Below are positions 1 through 8,022 of a stretch of DNA of 64,000 nucleotides, one piece after another. Under the pieces are notes generated by a model, which was not told the DNA's origin, did no database searches, and was given only the letters and a program-made list of their open reading frames with translations. The position numbers and the translations under genes were made by a program. Position 1 is the first letter of the stretch. Each line of letters begins with the position of its first letter. This DNA is from SHVO01 sp050250575. Its GTDB lineage: Bacteria; Pseudomonadota; Alphaproteobacteria; Rhodospirillales; Rhodospirillaceae. The stretch covers positions 124,001-188,000 of the forward strand of contig JBFWOJ010000001.1 in assembly GCA_050250575.1 (NCBI GenBank), given 5' to 3'.

Positions 1-65
1 GTTCAATCCAAGAACCGGGAACACCTGGATCCTTGCGGCCCGCGGCCGGAAGGACGGCCGTCGCA

Positions 66-860
66 TCAGACGGCCACTTTCGCTGCGATGTGCGGGTGGG
101 GATTGTAGTTGGACAGCGCGAAATCCTCGTAGCGGAAGGAGAAGATGTCCTTCACCGCCGGATTGAGGGTCATCGTCGGCAGCGGCCGCGGCGCACGACC
201 GAGCTGAATATGCGCCTGCTCGATATGGTTGGCGTAGATGTGCGCGTCCCCCAGGGTATGCACGAAATCCCCCGGCTGTAAGTCGGTGACCTGGGCGATC
301 ATCATCGTCAGCAGGGCATAGGAAGCGATGTTGAACGGCACGCCGAGGAAGATATCGCCGCTGCGCTGGTAGAGCTGGCAGGAGAGCCGGCCATCGGCGA
401 CGTAGAATTGAAACAGCGTGTGGCACGGCGGCAGCGCCATGTCGTCGACATCGGCAGGATTCCACGCACTGACGATATGCCGGCGGCTGTCGGGATTGGT
501 CTTGATGGAACTTACGACCTTGGCGATCTGATCGATCTTGCCGCCGTCAGGCGCGGGCCAGGAGCGCCACTGCCGGCCATATACCGGGCCCAGGTCGCCG
601 TTTTCGTCGGCCCACTCGTCCCAGATCGAAACGCCGTTTTCCTTGAGATAAGCGATGTTGGTGTCGCCGCGCAGAAGCCACAGCAGTTCATAAATAATGG
701 ACTTGGTGTGCAGCTTCTTGGTGGTCAGGAGCGGAAACCCGGCCGCCAAGTCGAAGCGCATCTGGTGGCCGAAAACGCTCAAGGTTCCAGTGCCGGTACG
801 GTCGGATTTCTTCGCGCCTTCGCGCAGGACGCGATCGAGGAGGTCGAGGTATTGCTGCAT
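66..860 (-). CDS. thyA: Thymidylate synthase
   Basis: ThyA methylates dUMP to dTMP with methylene-tetrahydrofolate in the cytoplasm. The chosen ATG at 860 gives 264 residues, the usual length of the family. An in-frame TTG five codons upstream is possible but unneeded. The catalytic cysteine lies in the ALPPCHTLFQF motif at residue 146, and the phosphate-binding RTGTGT segment sits at 21-26. The C-terminal part carries the dUMP-binding HIYANH motif. Its promoter must lie in the 120 bp shared with the divergent tmRNA gene. The partner gene for dihydrofolate reductase, often next to thyA, would lie beyond the left edge of the window and is not visible. Identification is secure. Confidence 0.97.
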   Translation of the reverse strand: MQQYLDLLDRVLREGAKKSDRTGTGTLSVFGHQMRFDLAAGFPLLTTKKLHTKSIIYELLWLLRGDTNIAYLKENGVSIWDEWADENGDLGPVYGRQWRSWPAPDGGKIDQIAKVVSSIKTNPDSRRHIVSAWNPADVDDMALPPCHTLFQFYVADGRLSCQLYQRSGDIFLGVPFNIASYALLTMMIAQVTDLQPGDFVHTLGDAHIYANHIEQAHIQLGRAPRPLPTMTLNPAVKDIFSFRYEDFALSNYNPHPHIAAKVAV

Positions 861-938
861 GAGCCGTTTATACAACCCCTACAGCCTGCTCGGTAGAGGC
901 CCACGCAACACGCGAATTTGCGGATCTTCACCCCGTGG

Positions 939-968
939 GTGGCAAATTAACCAACCGCGTCCTATATT
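939..968 (+). promoter_or_regulatory. Candidate promoter of ssrA
   Basis: A TATATT -10-like hexamer lies at 963-968 and GTGGCA, a four-of-six match to TTGACA, lies 18 bp upstream at 939-944. It would start transcription shortly before the acceptor piece of the tmRNA. The match is modest and no start site can be seen, so this is an inference from position. Confidence 0.35.
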
Positions 969-984
969 GATGACGCCGCGCAAG

Positions 985-1256
985 CGGCTATGGCGCTAAA
1001 CCTGCTGTGGCATAGGCGTAGCGGACCCGGGGGCAGTACCCGGCGCCTCCACCATATTCCATCGGACGATCGTCCGGTGTTTCTGGGGGCGAAACAGGCT
1101 CGACGTGCGCAGTAAAGACAGTAGCTGTTCCCGGCATGGTTCCGCCGTTATCGGGCCACATCTAAAAGTGCCAACGACAACGTTGCGTACTCCGTTGCGG
1201 CCTAATTAGGCAGTAAACGCGGTTCGGGGGGCACCGGGCAACAGAAGCCCCCCACT
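985..1256 (+). ncRNA. ssrA: Transfer-messenger RNA, circularly permuted two-piece form
   Basis: tmRNA rescues stalled ribosomes and tags the unfinished peptide for proteolysis. The gene is permuted, as in alphaproteobacteria. The acceptor piece comes first and ends in an encoded CCA at 1052-1054. A spacer of about 30 nt follows, then the coding piece from 1085. The piece ends pair exactly: GGGGGCG at 1085-1091 with CGCCTCC at 1044-1050, a seven-pair acceptor stem. The conserved GAAACAGGCTCGACG follows the 5' end. The tag frame runs 1170-1205 with resume codon GCC and encodes ANDNVAYSVAA followed by TAA. A GGGGGGC/GCCCCCC stem at 1226-1232 and 1247-1253 looks like a late pseudoknot or closing helix. 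The left boundary (about 985) and right boundary (about 1256) are estimates. Confidence 0.9.
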
Positions 1257-1383
1257 CTCTCTCGCGCGAGTCTTCCAAAATTGCCGAGCGATGCACCTTG
1301 CGAGTCGCCGGCGGTTTTAAGGATTGAACCTGCCGCGCGACCAAAATACGCTAATAACAACTCCAAACGTTCCCGCGAGCCCC

Positions 1384-1980
1384 TTGAGCAACGACATCAC
1401 ATCCCTGAGCTACGAGCGCATGGTGGAGGACGCCTTGCGCGGCGTTCTGCGTCAGGCGCTGAAGATCACCGAAGCGCAGGGGCTGCCCGGGGCGCATCAC
1501 TTCTATATTACGTTCGACACCACCCATCCGGGTCTCAAGATCGCGCCGAGCCTGAAAGCGCTTCATCCCAATGAAATGACCATCGTCCTGCAGCACCAGT
1601 TCTGGGACCTGGTCGTGGGCGAGGACCGCTTCGAGATCACCTTGAGCTTTTCGGGCGTCAGCCAGCGCCTGTCGGTGCCGTTCGCCGCCGTGACCGCCTT
1701 CGCCGATCCGCATGCCAAATTCGGACTGCAGTTCCACGTGGAATTCGAGGAGCGCTCCGAGGATGAGGACGACGATGACGATGCGGGCGACCCGCCGCTC
1801 GATGACGAAGCGCCGGCAGAAACGGCGCACGTGGATTCGATGCAGGTCACGCAGCAGCTCAAGAACGCGCGCAAAACCGGCGCCAGCCGCCCGTCCCTGA
1901 AGACGGTGAAACCCGACGGCGAGCCTCAGGAGCCGGCGGCGAACAAAGTCGTCACGCTCGACGCCTTCCGCAAGAAGTAG
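1384..1980 (+). CDS. sspB: SspB-family ClpXP adaptor protein (alpha type)
   Basis: SspB delivers ssrA-tagged proteins to the ClpXP protease. The body of the protein (MVEDALRGVLRQAL, GLPGAHHFYITFDT, LQHQFWDLVV, FGLQFHVEF) matches the alphaproteobacterial SspB family (DUF1321). A very acidic tract follows (EDEDDDDDAGD), then a basic C-terminal end. In the family the flexible tail docks on the ClpX zinc-binding domain. No ATG lies near the expected N-terminus. I chose the TTG at 1384, which gives 198 residues starting SNDITSLSYERM; another in-frame TTG is at 1324, preceded by AAGGA. The AT-rich stretch at 1340-1360 between them could hold the promoter. The gene follows the tmRNA gene directly, which suits the adaptor role. 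Confidence 0.85.
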   Translation: MSNDITSLSYERMVEDALRGVLRQALKITEAQGLPGAHHFYITFDTTHPGLKIAPSLKALHPNEMTIVLQHQFWDLVVGEDRFEITLSFSGVSQRLSVPFAAVTAFADPHAKFGLQFHVEFEERSEDEDDDDDAGDPPLDDEAPAETAHVDSMQVTQQLKNARKTGASRPSLKTVKPDGEPQEPAANKVVTLDAFRKK

Positions 1981-2035
1981 ATGAAGCGCCGCCGCGCCGC
2001 CGCTTCATACCTCCAGACCCGATACGGACACGACC

Positions 2036-3649
2036 ATGATTGACGCCGCATTTGCCGAAATCTTTCCCCTTGCCCACGACGACACCGAGTACCGCAAGCT
2101 CGACATCGCCGGAGTGAGCGTCGACACGTTCCGCGGCAAGGACGTCACGGTCGTCCCGGCCGCGGCGATCACCGCACTGACGGCGGAGGCCTTCCGCGAC
2201 GTCTCCCATCTCCTGCGCCCGAGCCATCTCAAGCAGCTGCGCGCGATCCTCGACGACAAAGAAGCCTCCGACAACGACCGCTTCGTCGCGCTCGAGCTGT
2301 TGAAGAACGCCAATATCGCCGCGGGCGGGATCCTGCCGATGTGCCAGGACACCGGCACGGCAATCGTCATGGGCAAGAAGGGCCAGAATGTCTGGGTCGA
2401 GGGCGACGACGCCCTCGCGATCTCCGAGGGCGTGGCGGAGGCCTACAACAAACTCAACCTGCGCTACTCGCAGATGTCGCCGACCTCGCTGTTCGACGAG
2501 AAGAACACCGGCAACAACCTGCCGGCGCAGCTCGACCTCTATTCCGTGCCCGGCGATGCCTACAAGTTCATGTTCATGGCCAAGGGCGGCGGCTCCGCCA
2601 ACAAGAGCTTCCTGTTCCAGAAGACCAAGGCCGTGCTCAATCCCGCAGGACTCAGGAAGTTCCTGCAGGAGGAGATCAAGCATATCGGCACGTCGGCCTG
2701 TCCGCCCTATCACCTTGCCATCGTCATCGGCGGGACATCAGCCGAGATGACCTTGAAGACGGTGAAGATGGCCTCGGCCCGCTATCTCGATACCCTGCCG
2801 ACCAAGGGCGGCGTCCACGGCCAGGCCTTCCGCGATCTCGCGATGGAACAGGAAGTGCTTGAAATGACGCGCACGCTGGGCATCGGCGCGCAGTTCGGCG
2901 GCAAATACTTCTGCCACGACGTGCGCGTGATACGCCTTCCGCGCCACGGCGCCTCCTGCCCGGTGGGCATCGGCGTGTCCTGTTCGGCCGACCGCCAGGT
3001 GCTGGGAAAGATCACGCGCGACGGCGTCTATCTCGAGCGTCTCGAGACCAATCCCGCACAATATCTGCCCGAGGTGCGTGAGGAGAAACTGTCCGAGCAG
3101 GTGATCAAGGTCGATCTCAACCGTCCGATGGAGGAGATCCGCCAGCTTCTCAGCCAATATCCCATCAAGACGCGCGTCAGCCTCTCGGGGCCGATGGTGG
3201 TGGCACGCGACATCGCTCATGCAAAACTGAAAGAGCGGATCGATTCCGGCCAGGGATTGCCCGACTATTTCAAGAAGCACCCGGTGTATTACGCCGGTCC
3301 GGCGAAGACGCCGAAGGGCTATGCCTCGGGCGCGTTCGGCCCGACCACCGCCGGGCGGATGGATTCCTATGTCGACGACCTGCAGGCGCACGGCGGGTCG
3401 ATGATCATGCTGGCGAAGGGCAACCGCTCCAAGGCCGTGACGGAAGCGTGCAAGAAACACGGCGGCTTCTATCTCGGCTCGATCGGCGGCGCGGCGGCGA
3501 TGCTCGCCGAGACGTCGATCAAGAAGGTCGAGGTGGTCGAATACCCGGAGCTGGGCATGGAAGCCATCTGGAAAATCGAGGTCGAAGACTTCCCGGCTTT
3601 CATCGTCGTCGACGACAAAGGCAACGATTTCTTCGCGCAGCTGACGTGA
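2036..3649 (+). CDS. Fumarate hydratase, class I (iron-sulfur)
   Basis: This enzyme hydrates fumarate to malate in the TCA cycle using an oxygen-sensitive 4Fe-4S cluster. The 537-residue length fits FumA/FumB. The three cluster cysteines of the class are present: C103 in MCQDTGTA, C222 in SACPPYH and C316 in SCSADR. The N-terminal two-thirds are the catalytic alpha-like part, and the C-terminal part from about residue 355 is the beta-like swivel domain (LSGPMVVARDIAHAK, GPTTAGRMD). The ATG at 2036 starts where family members start. An unrelated class II fumarase lies 2.8 kb downstream, so the organism carries both types. A hairpin with a short T-run follows the stop codon. Confidence 0.96.
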   Translation: MIDAAFAEIFPLAHDDTEYRKLDIAGVSVDTFRGKDVTVVPAAAITALTAEAFRDVSHLLRPSHLKQLRAILDDKEASDNDRFVALELLKNANIAAGGILPMCQDTGTAIVMGKKGQNVWVEGDDALAISEGVAEAYNKLNLRYSQMSPTSLFDEKNTGNNLPAQLDLYSVPGDAYKFMFMAKGGGSANKSFLFQKTKAVLNPAGLRKFLQEEIKHIGTSACPPYHLAIVIGGTSAEMTLKTVKMASARYLDTLPTKGGVHGQAFRDLAMEQEVLEMTRTLGIGAQFGGKYFCHDVRVIRLPRHGASCPVGIGVSCSADRQVLGKITRDGVYLERLETNPAQYLPEVREEKLSEQVIKVDLNRPMEEIRQLLSQYPIKTRVSLSGPMVVARDIAHAKLKERIDSGQGLPDYFKKHPVYYAGPAKTPKGYASGAFGPTTAGRMDSYVDDLQAHGGSMIMLAKGNRSKAVTEACKKHGGFYLGSIGGAAAMLAETSIKKVEVVEYPELGMEAIWKIEVEDFPAFIVVDDKGNDFFAQLT

Positions 3650-3691
3650 CGCGGTAGCGGCGCGGAAACGAAAATAGGAAGAACTCCGGGT

Positions 3692-3730
3692 CCTCGCCGC
3701 TTCGGCGGCAAGGACGGCGGCGAGGTTTTC
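3692..3730 (+). terminator. Likely rho-independent terminator after class I fumarase
   Basis: CCTCGCCGC at 3692-3700 pairs with GCGGCGAGG at 3717-3725, with a smaller GCCGC/GCGGC pairing possible inside, and TTTTCT follows. It lies 43 bases after the fumarase stop codon and before the SD of the next gene. Confidence 0.6.
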
Positions 3731-3770
3731 TGCTAGCCTTCCCGCGTTCGTTCGCAGGAGGAGACTCTCC

Positions 3771-5225
3771 ATGTCGCGTCACGATCCCGACGGCACCCGC
3801 CTTCCCATCAAGATCGACACGACCACCAACGGAGAATTCGCGCCCCAGCCGCTCGACGCGGTTTCGAAAGCCGCCAACAGGGCGGCCCATGAAAAAGCAG
3901 GCCTGGCGGCGCGCAAGCTGGGCCTGAGCCGGCGCGCCTATCTCGTCTCGACCTGCGGCGTGGCCGCGACACTGTCGGCGATGAACGAGACCTTCGCCCA
4001 AGCCGGCAAGACCGGGGGATCGTTCGTCGTTCCCGACGAAGCGGCCTTCGAGGTCGAAGCCGCCGACAGCGTGGTCACGGGCGACGAATTCATCTTCGAT
4101 GTCCAGCTGCACCATGTGAACCCGAAAGGCTCATGGCGTAAAGGCGGCGCCGGCCAGGGCTTCGTGGGATTTGCCCAGAACCAGGCGTCATGCACGGCGA
4201 GCGACCAGCTGGAGTGTTTGAACGCCGAAACGATGCTGCGCGAAGTGTTCATGGACAGCGACACGACGGCAGCGGTGCTGTCGTCGGTTCCTTCGGCGCC
4301 GGACAATCCCTTGCTCGTGCACGAGGCGGCCGAGACCCGCGCGCTTGCGGCGAAACTCCAGGGCTCGCCGCGGCTTCTCATCCACGGTCTTTGCCACCCC
4401 AACTTTCCAGGGCACGTTGAAGGCATGGATAAAGTATTGAAGGAGTACAAGATCGCCGGCTGGAAGACCTACACCCAGTGGGGTCCGGACGGTAAAGGGT
4501 TCTGGCTCGACGACCCGGCGACCGGACTCCGCATGATCGAGAAGGCGCGCGATCAGGGCGTGAAGATCATTTGCGTACACAAAGGCCTGCCGCTCGGCCA
4601 ACAATCCTATGAATTCTCCACCTGCCGCGACATCGGCATCGTCGCGGCCAAATATCCGGACATGAATTTCCTGATCTATCATTCCGGTTACGAGCCCTCG
4701 CACAAAGAAGGTCCGTACAACGAGAAAAACCCGAAGGGCGTCGACTCCCTGATTCATTCGTTGCGCGTCAACGGCATCAAGCCCGGCGGCAATGTCTACG
4801 CGGAGCTCGGAAGCACATGGCGCGCGGTGATGCGCGACCCGGATCAGGCGGCCCATCTGATGGGCAAGCTGATGCTTGCCGTCGGCGAGGACAATATTTT
4901 ATGGGGCACCGATTCGATCTGGTACGGCAGCCCTCAGGATCAGATCCAGACGTTCCGCACCTTCCAGATCGGCGCCCAATACCAGAACCGCTTCGGCTAT
5001 CCCGAGCTGACTCCGGACCGGAAGCGGAAGATCTTCGGCCTTTCGAGCGCGCGGGTGTACGGGCTCTCGCCGGCAGAAATGAAGAAGAAGGCGGCGCTCG
5101 ACGACTGGGGAAAGGCCCGCGCGGCTTACCTGCCGGAGGCCGACCCCAGCTTCCTCACCTACGGCCCCAAGACCCGGCGGGAATTTTTCGCGCTTTTGAA
5201 GGCCAACGGCGGCGCGCCGGCGTAA
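3771..5225 (+). CDS. Tat-exported amidohydrolase-family protein (Amidohydro_2 type)
   Basis: The 484-residue protein has the metal-dependent amidohydrolase TIM-barrel layout of PF04909 (relatives of ACMSD and related decarboxylases). Candidate metal and active-site residues are H270 (CVHKG), H304 (IYHSG) and D381 (WGTDS). The usual N-terminal HxH motif reads D-V-Q-L-H-H at 110-115, so the first histidine is a glutamine. A twin-arginine motif SRRAYL at 53-58 precedes a hydrophobic stretch and a possible cleavage after TFAQA, which implies folded export. The 52 residues before the motif are unusually long for a signal n-region. The start is well supported by AGGAGGA ten bases upstream. Substrate unknown. 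Confidence 0.8.
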   Translation: MSRHDPDGTRLPIKIDTTTNGEFAPQPLDAVSKAANRAAHEKAGLAARKLGLSRRAYLVSTCGVAATLSAMNETFAQAGKTGGSFVVPDEAAFEVEAADSVVTGDEFIFDVQLHHVNPKGSWRKGGAGQGFVGFAQNQASCTASDQLECLNAETMLREVFMDSDTTAAVLSSVPSAPDNPLLVHEAAETRALAAKLQGSPRLLIHGLCHPNFPGHVEGMDKVLKEYKIAGWKTYTQWGPDGKGFWLDDPATGLRMIEKARDQGVKIICVHKGLPLGQQSYEFSTCRDIGIVAAKYPDMNFLIYHSGYEPSHKEGPYNEKNPKGVDSLIHSLRVNGIKPGGNVYAELGSTWRAVMRDPDQAAHLMGKLMLAVGEDNILWGTDSIWYGSPQDQIQTFRTFQIGAQYQNRFGYPELTPDRKRKIFGLSSARVYGLSPAEMKKKAALDDWGKARAAYLPEADPSFLTYGPKTRREFFALLKANGGAPA

Positions 5226-5261
5226 CACGGAACAGTCTTTCGCGCACGGCGTTGCCGTGCC

Positions 5262-5795
5262 ATGCGCGAAGCGGCCATCGTCGGAATTCTCGGTATCCTC
5301 CTGCCCGCCTGGATCATGTTCGGCCTGGCGGACTGGTATTTCCATCGCCGCTCGGGCATCGCCCAGACCTCAGGATGGCGGGAGTCGCTCCTCCACCTGT
5401 TCCTGACCGGTCAAGCCGGGTTCGGCGTCCTGCTCGCGCTGTTCTTCGATGTGACGACCCTTGTCGCCGCCATCCTCATCATCGTTTACCTGGCGCATGA
5501 ACTCACCACCGGCGCCGATGTCACTTGGGCGACGCCACGACGCAATGTCGTCGCCCATGAACAACGGGTTCACGATTACCTGACGGCGATTCCCTTTGCG
5601 GCGCTGTTCGCGACCATCGTTGTCCACCCGGCGGCGTGGCAGTGGCTGGCGGACGACACTTCTCCAGATTGGGGTTTGCGCTTGCGCGAGGACTTACCGC
5701 CGCTGTGGTACCTGGCGCTCTTCTTATTGGGATCGTCCGTCAACGCGCTGGCCTACCTAGAGGAGTTTGTCCGCTGCTGGAAAGCGCGCGTATAG
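5262..5795 (+). CDS. Integral membrane protein of unknown function
   Basis: The 177-residue protein has about four hydrophobic segments: near residues 6-26, 43-76 (probably two, or one plus a re-entrant part), 105-125 and 145-165. Several histidines lie near membrane edges (HRR, YLAHELTTG, AHEQRVHDY, VVHPAAW), but no metal-site family could be named. I do not recognise the protein. The ATG at 5262 sits inside a hairpin (5239-5270) and has no clear SD. The gene ends 10 bases before the following hydrolase gene, so the two are probably co-transcribed. Confidence 0.65.
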   Translation: MREAAIVGILGILLPAWIMFGLADWYFHRRSGIAQTSGWRESLLHLFLTGQAGFGVLLALFFDVTTLVAAILIIVYLAHELTTGADVTWATPRRNVVAHEQRVHDYLTAIPFAALFATIVVHPAAWQWLADDTSPDWGLRLREDLPPLWYLALFLLGSSVNALAYLEEFVRCWKARV

Positions 5796-5805
5796 TCGCA
5801 GGGCG

Positions 5806-6420
5806 ATGATAGAGCTCCGCAGGAACGGTCCAAAAACCGGCAAATTGACGGTCGCGCTTGCGCACGGCGCCGGCGCACCCATGGACACTCCCTTCATGAC
5901 GTTCTTCGCCGAAGGCCTCGCGAAGGCCGGCTATCCCGTCGTCCGTTTCGAATTCCCCTACATGGCCGCGCGCCGCACGACGGGCGCCAAGAAGCCGCCC
6001 GACCGGCAACCCGTCCTGCTCGAAGCCTGGCGCGCCGTCATCGCGGAATTGGGGGCGGGGAAGCTGGTGATCGGCGGCAAGTCCATGGGCGGGCGCATGG
6101 CCAGCCTGATCGCCGACGAGGCAGAAGTGCGGGGACTGGTTTGTCTGGGATACCCGTTTTATGGCGCCGGCCGAAAGGATCGCCCGCGGATCGAGCATCT
6201 GCTTCCGCTGAAGACCAAGGCACTTATATGTCAGGGCGAGCGCGACCCAATGGGCGATAAACAGAGCATAAGCCGATTGAAACTCGCCGGCGGGATCAAG
6301 ATCCATTGGCTTCCGGACGGGGATCACGACTTGAAACCCCGGCGCTCCTCGGGGCGGACCCACGAGCAAAATCTAACGGACGCCCTTGACGCCATAAGCA
6401 AGTTCCTCGCAGCCTTGTAG
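5806..6420 (+). CDS. Alpha/beta hydrolase, KANL3/Tex30-like
   Basis: This is a compact 204-residue alpha/beta hydrolase. The nucleophile elbow G-K-S-M-G places serine at residue 93. The acid is D147 in GERDP and the histidine is H174 in DGDHDLK. An oxyanion-like HGAGAPMD motif lies near the N-terminus. This pattern is that of the KANL3/Tex30 dienelactone-hydrolase-like group, whose substrates are mostly unknown. A start further upstream at 5767 would overlap the preceding gene; the ATG at 5806 gives the expected N-terminus. fumC begins 11 bases after the stop, suggesting one transcript. Confidence 0.85.
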   Translation: MIELRRNGPKTGKLTVALAHGAGAPMDTPFMTFFAEGLAKAGYPVVRFEFPYMAARRTTGAKKPPDRQPVLLEAWRAVIAELGAGKLVIGGKSMGGRMASLIADEAEVRGLVCLGYPFYGAGRKDRPRIEHLLPLKTKALICQGERDPMGDKQSISRLKLAGGIKIHWLPDGDHDLKPRRSSGRTHEQNLTDALDAISKFLAAL

Positions 6421-6431
6421 AGGGGTGCAGA

Positions 6432-7823
6432 ATGGCGACACGCAAAGAGACGGACAGCCTGGGCGCGGTGGACGTCCCGGCCGAGCATTACTGGGGCGCG
6501 CAGACTCAGCGCAGCATCGAGAACTTCAAGATCGGCGGCGAGCGCATGCCCATCCCCGTGATCCGGGCGTTCGGTCTCCAGAAACAGGCCGCGGCTCTGG
6601 CCAACAAGACGCTTGGCGAATTGCCCGCGGACATCGCCGATGTCATTGCCCAAGCCGCGGGCGAAGTGGCGGCGGGAAAGCTCGACGCCGAATTCCCGCT
6701 TGTGGTCTGGCAAACCGGTTCTGGCACCCAAACCAATATGAACGCCAATGAGGTGATCGCAGGACGGGCGAACGAACTTCTCGGAAAAGGACGCGGCGGC
6801 AAATCGCCCGTCCATCCCAACGATCACGTCAACCGCGGCCAATCGTCCAACGACAGCTTTCCGACGGTGATGCATATCGCTGCGGCGCGCGAAGTCATCG
6901 GGAGGCTGATCCCCTCCCTCGAAAGACTCCAAGATGCGCTCGAGAACCGCGCGGATGCGTTCGAACCCATCATCAAGATCGGACGCACGCACCTTCAGGA
7001 TGCAACGCCTCTGTCGCTCGGACAGGAATTCTCCGGCTACGCCGCGCAGATCGGTTTTGGCGTCGAGCGGTTAAAAGCGGTGATGCCGCGGCTCTACCGT
7101 TTGGCGCAAGGCGGCACGGCGGTAGGCACCGGGCTTAATGCCAAGAAAGGTTTCTCGGACAAGTTCTGCCTGGAGCTTCGCCGCCTGACGGAGCTTCCCT
7201 TCTGGCCGGCCGTCAATTTCTTCGAGGCGATGGGCTCGCACGACACCATGGTGGAATGTTCCGGGGCTTTGAACACCATCGCCGTCTCGCTGATGAAAAT
7301 CGGCAACGACATACGCCTGCTCGCCTCGGGACCACGCTCGGGCCTGGGCGAATTGATCATGCCGGCGAACGAGCCCGGTTCGTCGATCATGCCGGGGAAG
7401 GTCAATCCCACACAGGCCGAGGCGCTGACGATGGTGTGCGCGCAAGTGATGGGCAATCACACGACAGTCAATGTCGCGGGATCGCACGGGCATCTCGAAC
7501 TCAACGTCTTCAAGCCAGTGATCATCCACAACGTCCTGCAGTCCATTCGTTTGCTTGCCGACGCCGCGGACAGTTTCAATCTCAATTGCGTACGCGGTCT
7601 GAAAGCCGACAAGGCCGCGATCACGCGCCATCTCGAGAACTCTCTCATGCTCGTGACCGCCCTCGCGCCGCATATCGGATATGACAAAGCCGCGGAGATC
7701 GCGAAGAAGGCGTACGCGGAAGGCACGACTCTGCGCGAGGCCGCGGTCGCGACGGGTTACGTCTCACGGGAAGACTTCGACGCCTGGGTGAAGCCCGGCG
7801 ACATGATCGGACCGCATGATTAA
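6432..7823 (+). CDS. fumC: Fumarate hydratase, class II
   Basis: This is the oxygen-stable, iron-free fumarase of the TCA cycle, a homotetramer of the fumarase/aspartase superfamily. The 463-residue length is typical. The family signature GSSIMPGKVN spans 316-325, carrying the catalytic serine loop, and H187 lies in GRTHLQDATP. The substrate-binding GSGTQTNMN is at 96-104 and HPNDHVN lies near 128-134. The last 8 bases overlap the start of the ribbon-helix-helix gene. Together with the class I enzyme at 2036-3649 it gives the cell two unrelated fumarases, one probably serving under oxidative or iron-poor conditions (inference from E. coli). Confidence 0.97.
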   Translation: MATRKETDSLGAVDVPAEHYWGAQTQRSIENFKIGGERMPIPVIRAFGLQKQAAALANKTLGELPADIADVIAQAAGEVAAGKLDAEFPLVVWQTGSGTQTNMNANEVIAGRANELLGKGRGGKSPVHPNDHVNRGQSSNDSFPTVMHIAAAREVIGRLIPSLERLQDALENRADAFEPIIKIGRTHLQDATPLSLGQEFSGYAAQIGFGVERLKAVMPRLYRLAQGGTAVGTGLNAKKGFSDKFCLELRRLTELPFWPAVNFFEAMGSHDTMVECSGALNTIAVSLMKIGNDIRLLASGPRSGLGELIMPANEPGSSIMPGKVNPTQAEALTMVCAQVMGNHTTVNVAGSHGHLELNVFKPVIIHNVLQSIRLLADAADSFNLNCVRGLKADKAAITRHLENSLMLVTALAPHIGYDKAAEIAKKAYAEGTTLREAAVATGYVSREDFDAWVKPGDMIGPHD

Positions 7824-8022
7824 GAAACGTTCCGTCGACATCGCGGGGCATCGGACGAGCATTTCCCTCGAGCCGCCTTTCTGGGATGCGCTTATCGCCA
7901 TCGCGGCGCGGCGCAAGATATCGATCAATCAGCTGATCGCGGAGATCGACAAAGACCGCACGGGCAACCTTTCCAGCGCCCTGCGCGTGTTTGTGCTGAA
8001 GGATGCGCAATCTACTTCTTAG
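7816..8022 (+). CDS. Ribbon-helix-helix domain protein
   Basis: The 68-residue protein fits the RHH_4 family (PF13467). A beta-strand-like RTSISLEPPFWDAL is followed by two helices (AIAARRKISINQLIAEID). Such proteins usually dimerise and bind DNA, but members of this group are also found as small stand-alone proteins of unknown target in alphaproteobacteria. It starts with ATG inside the last codons of fumC (8-base overlap), so translation is likely coupled. Its end overlaps the convergent AsmA gene by 11 bases. Confidence 0.75.
   Translation: MIKKRSVDIAGHRTSISLEPPFWDALIAIAARRKISINQLIAEIDKDRTGNLSSALRVFVLKDAQSTS

Noticed and set aside
1..65. Possible downstream gene after thyA
   Set aside because: Only 65 bases are visible; no start, stop or motif can be supported.
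1162..1344. Short open frame on the minus strand over the tmRNA
   Set aside because: It lies across the coding piece of ssrA and has no SD or similarity.
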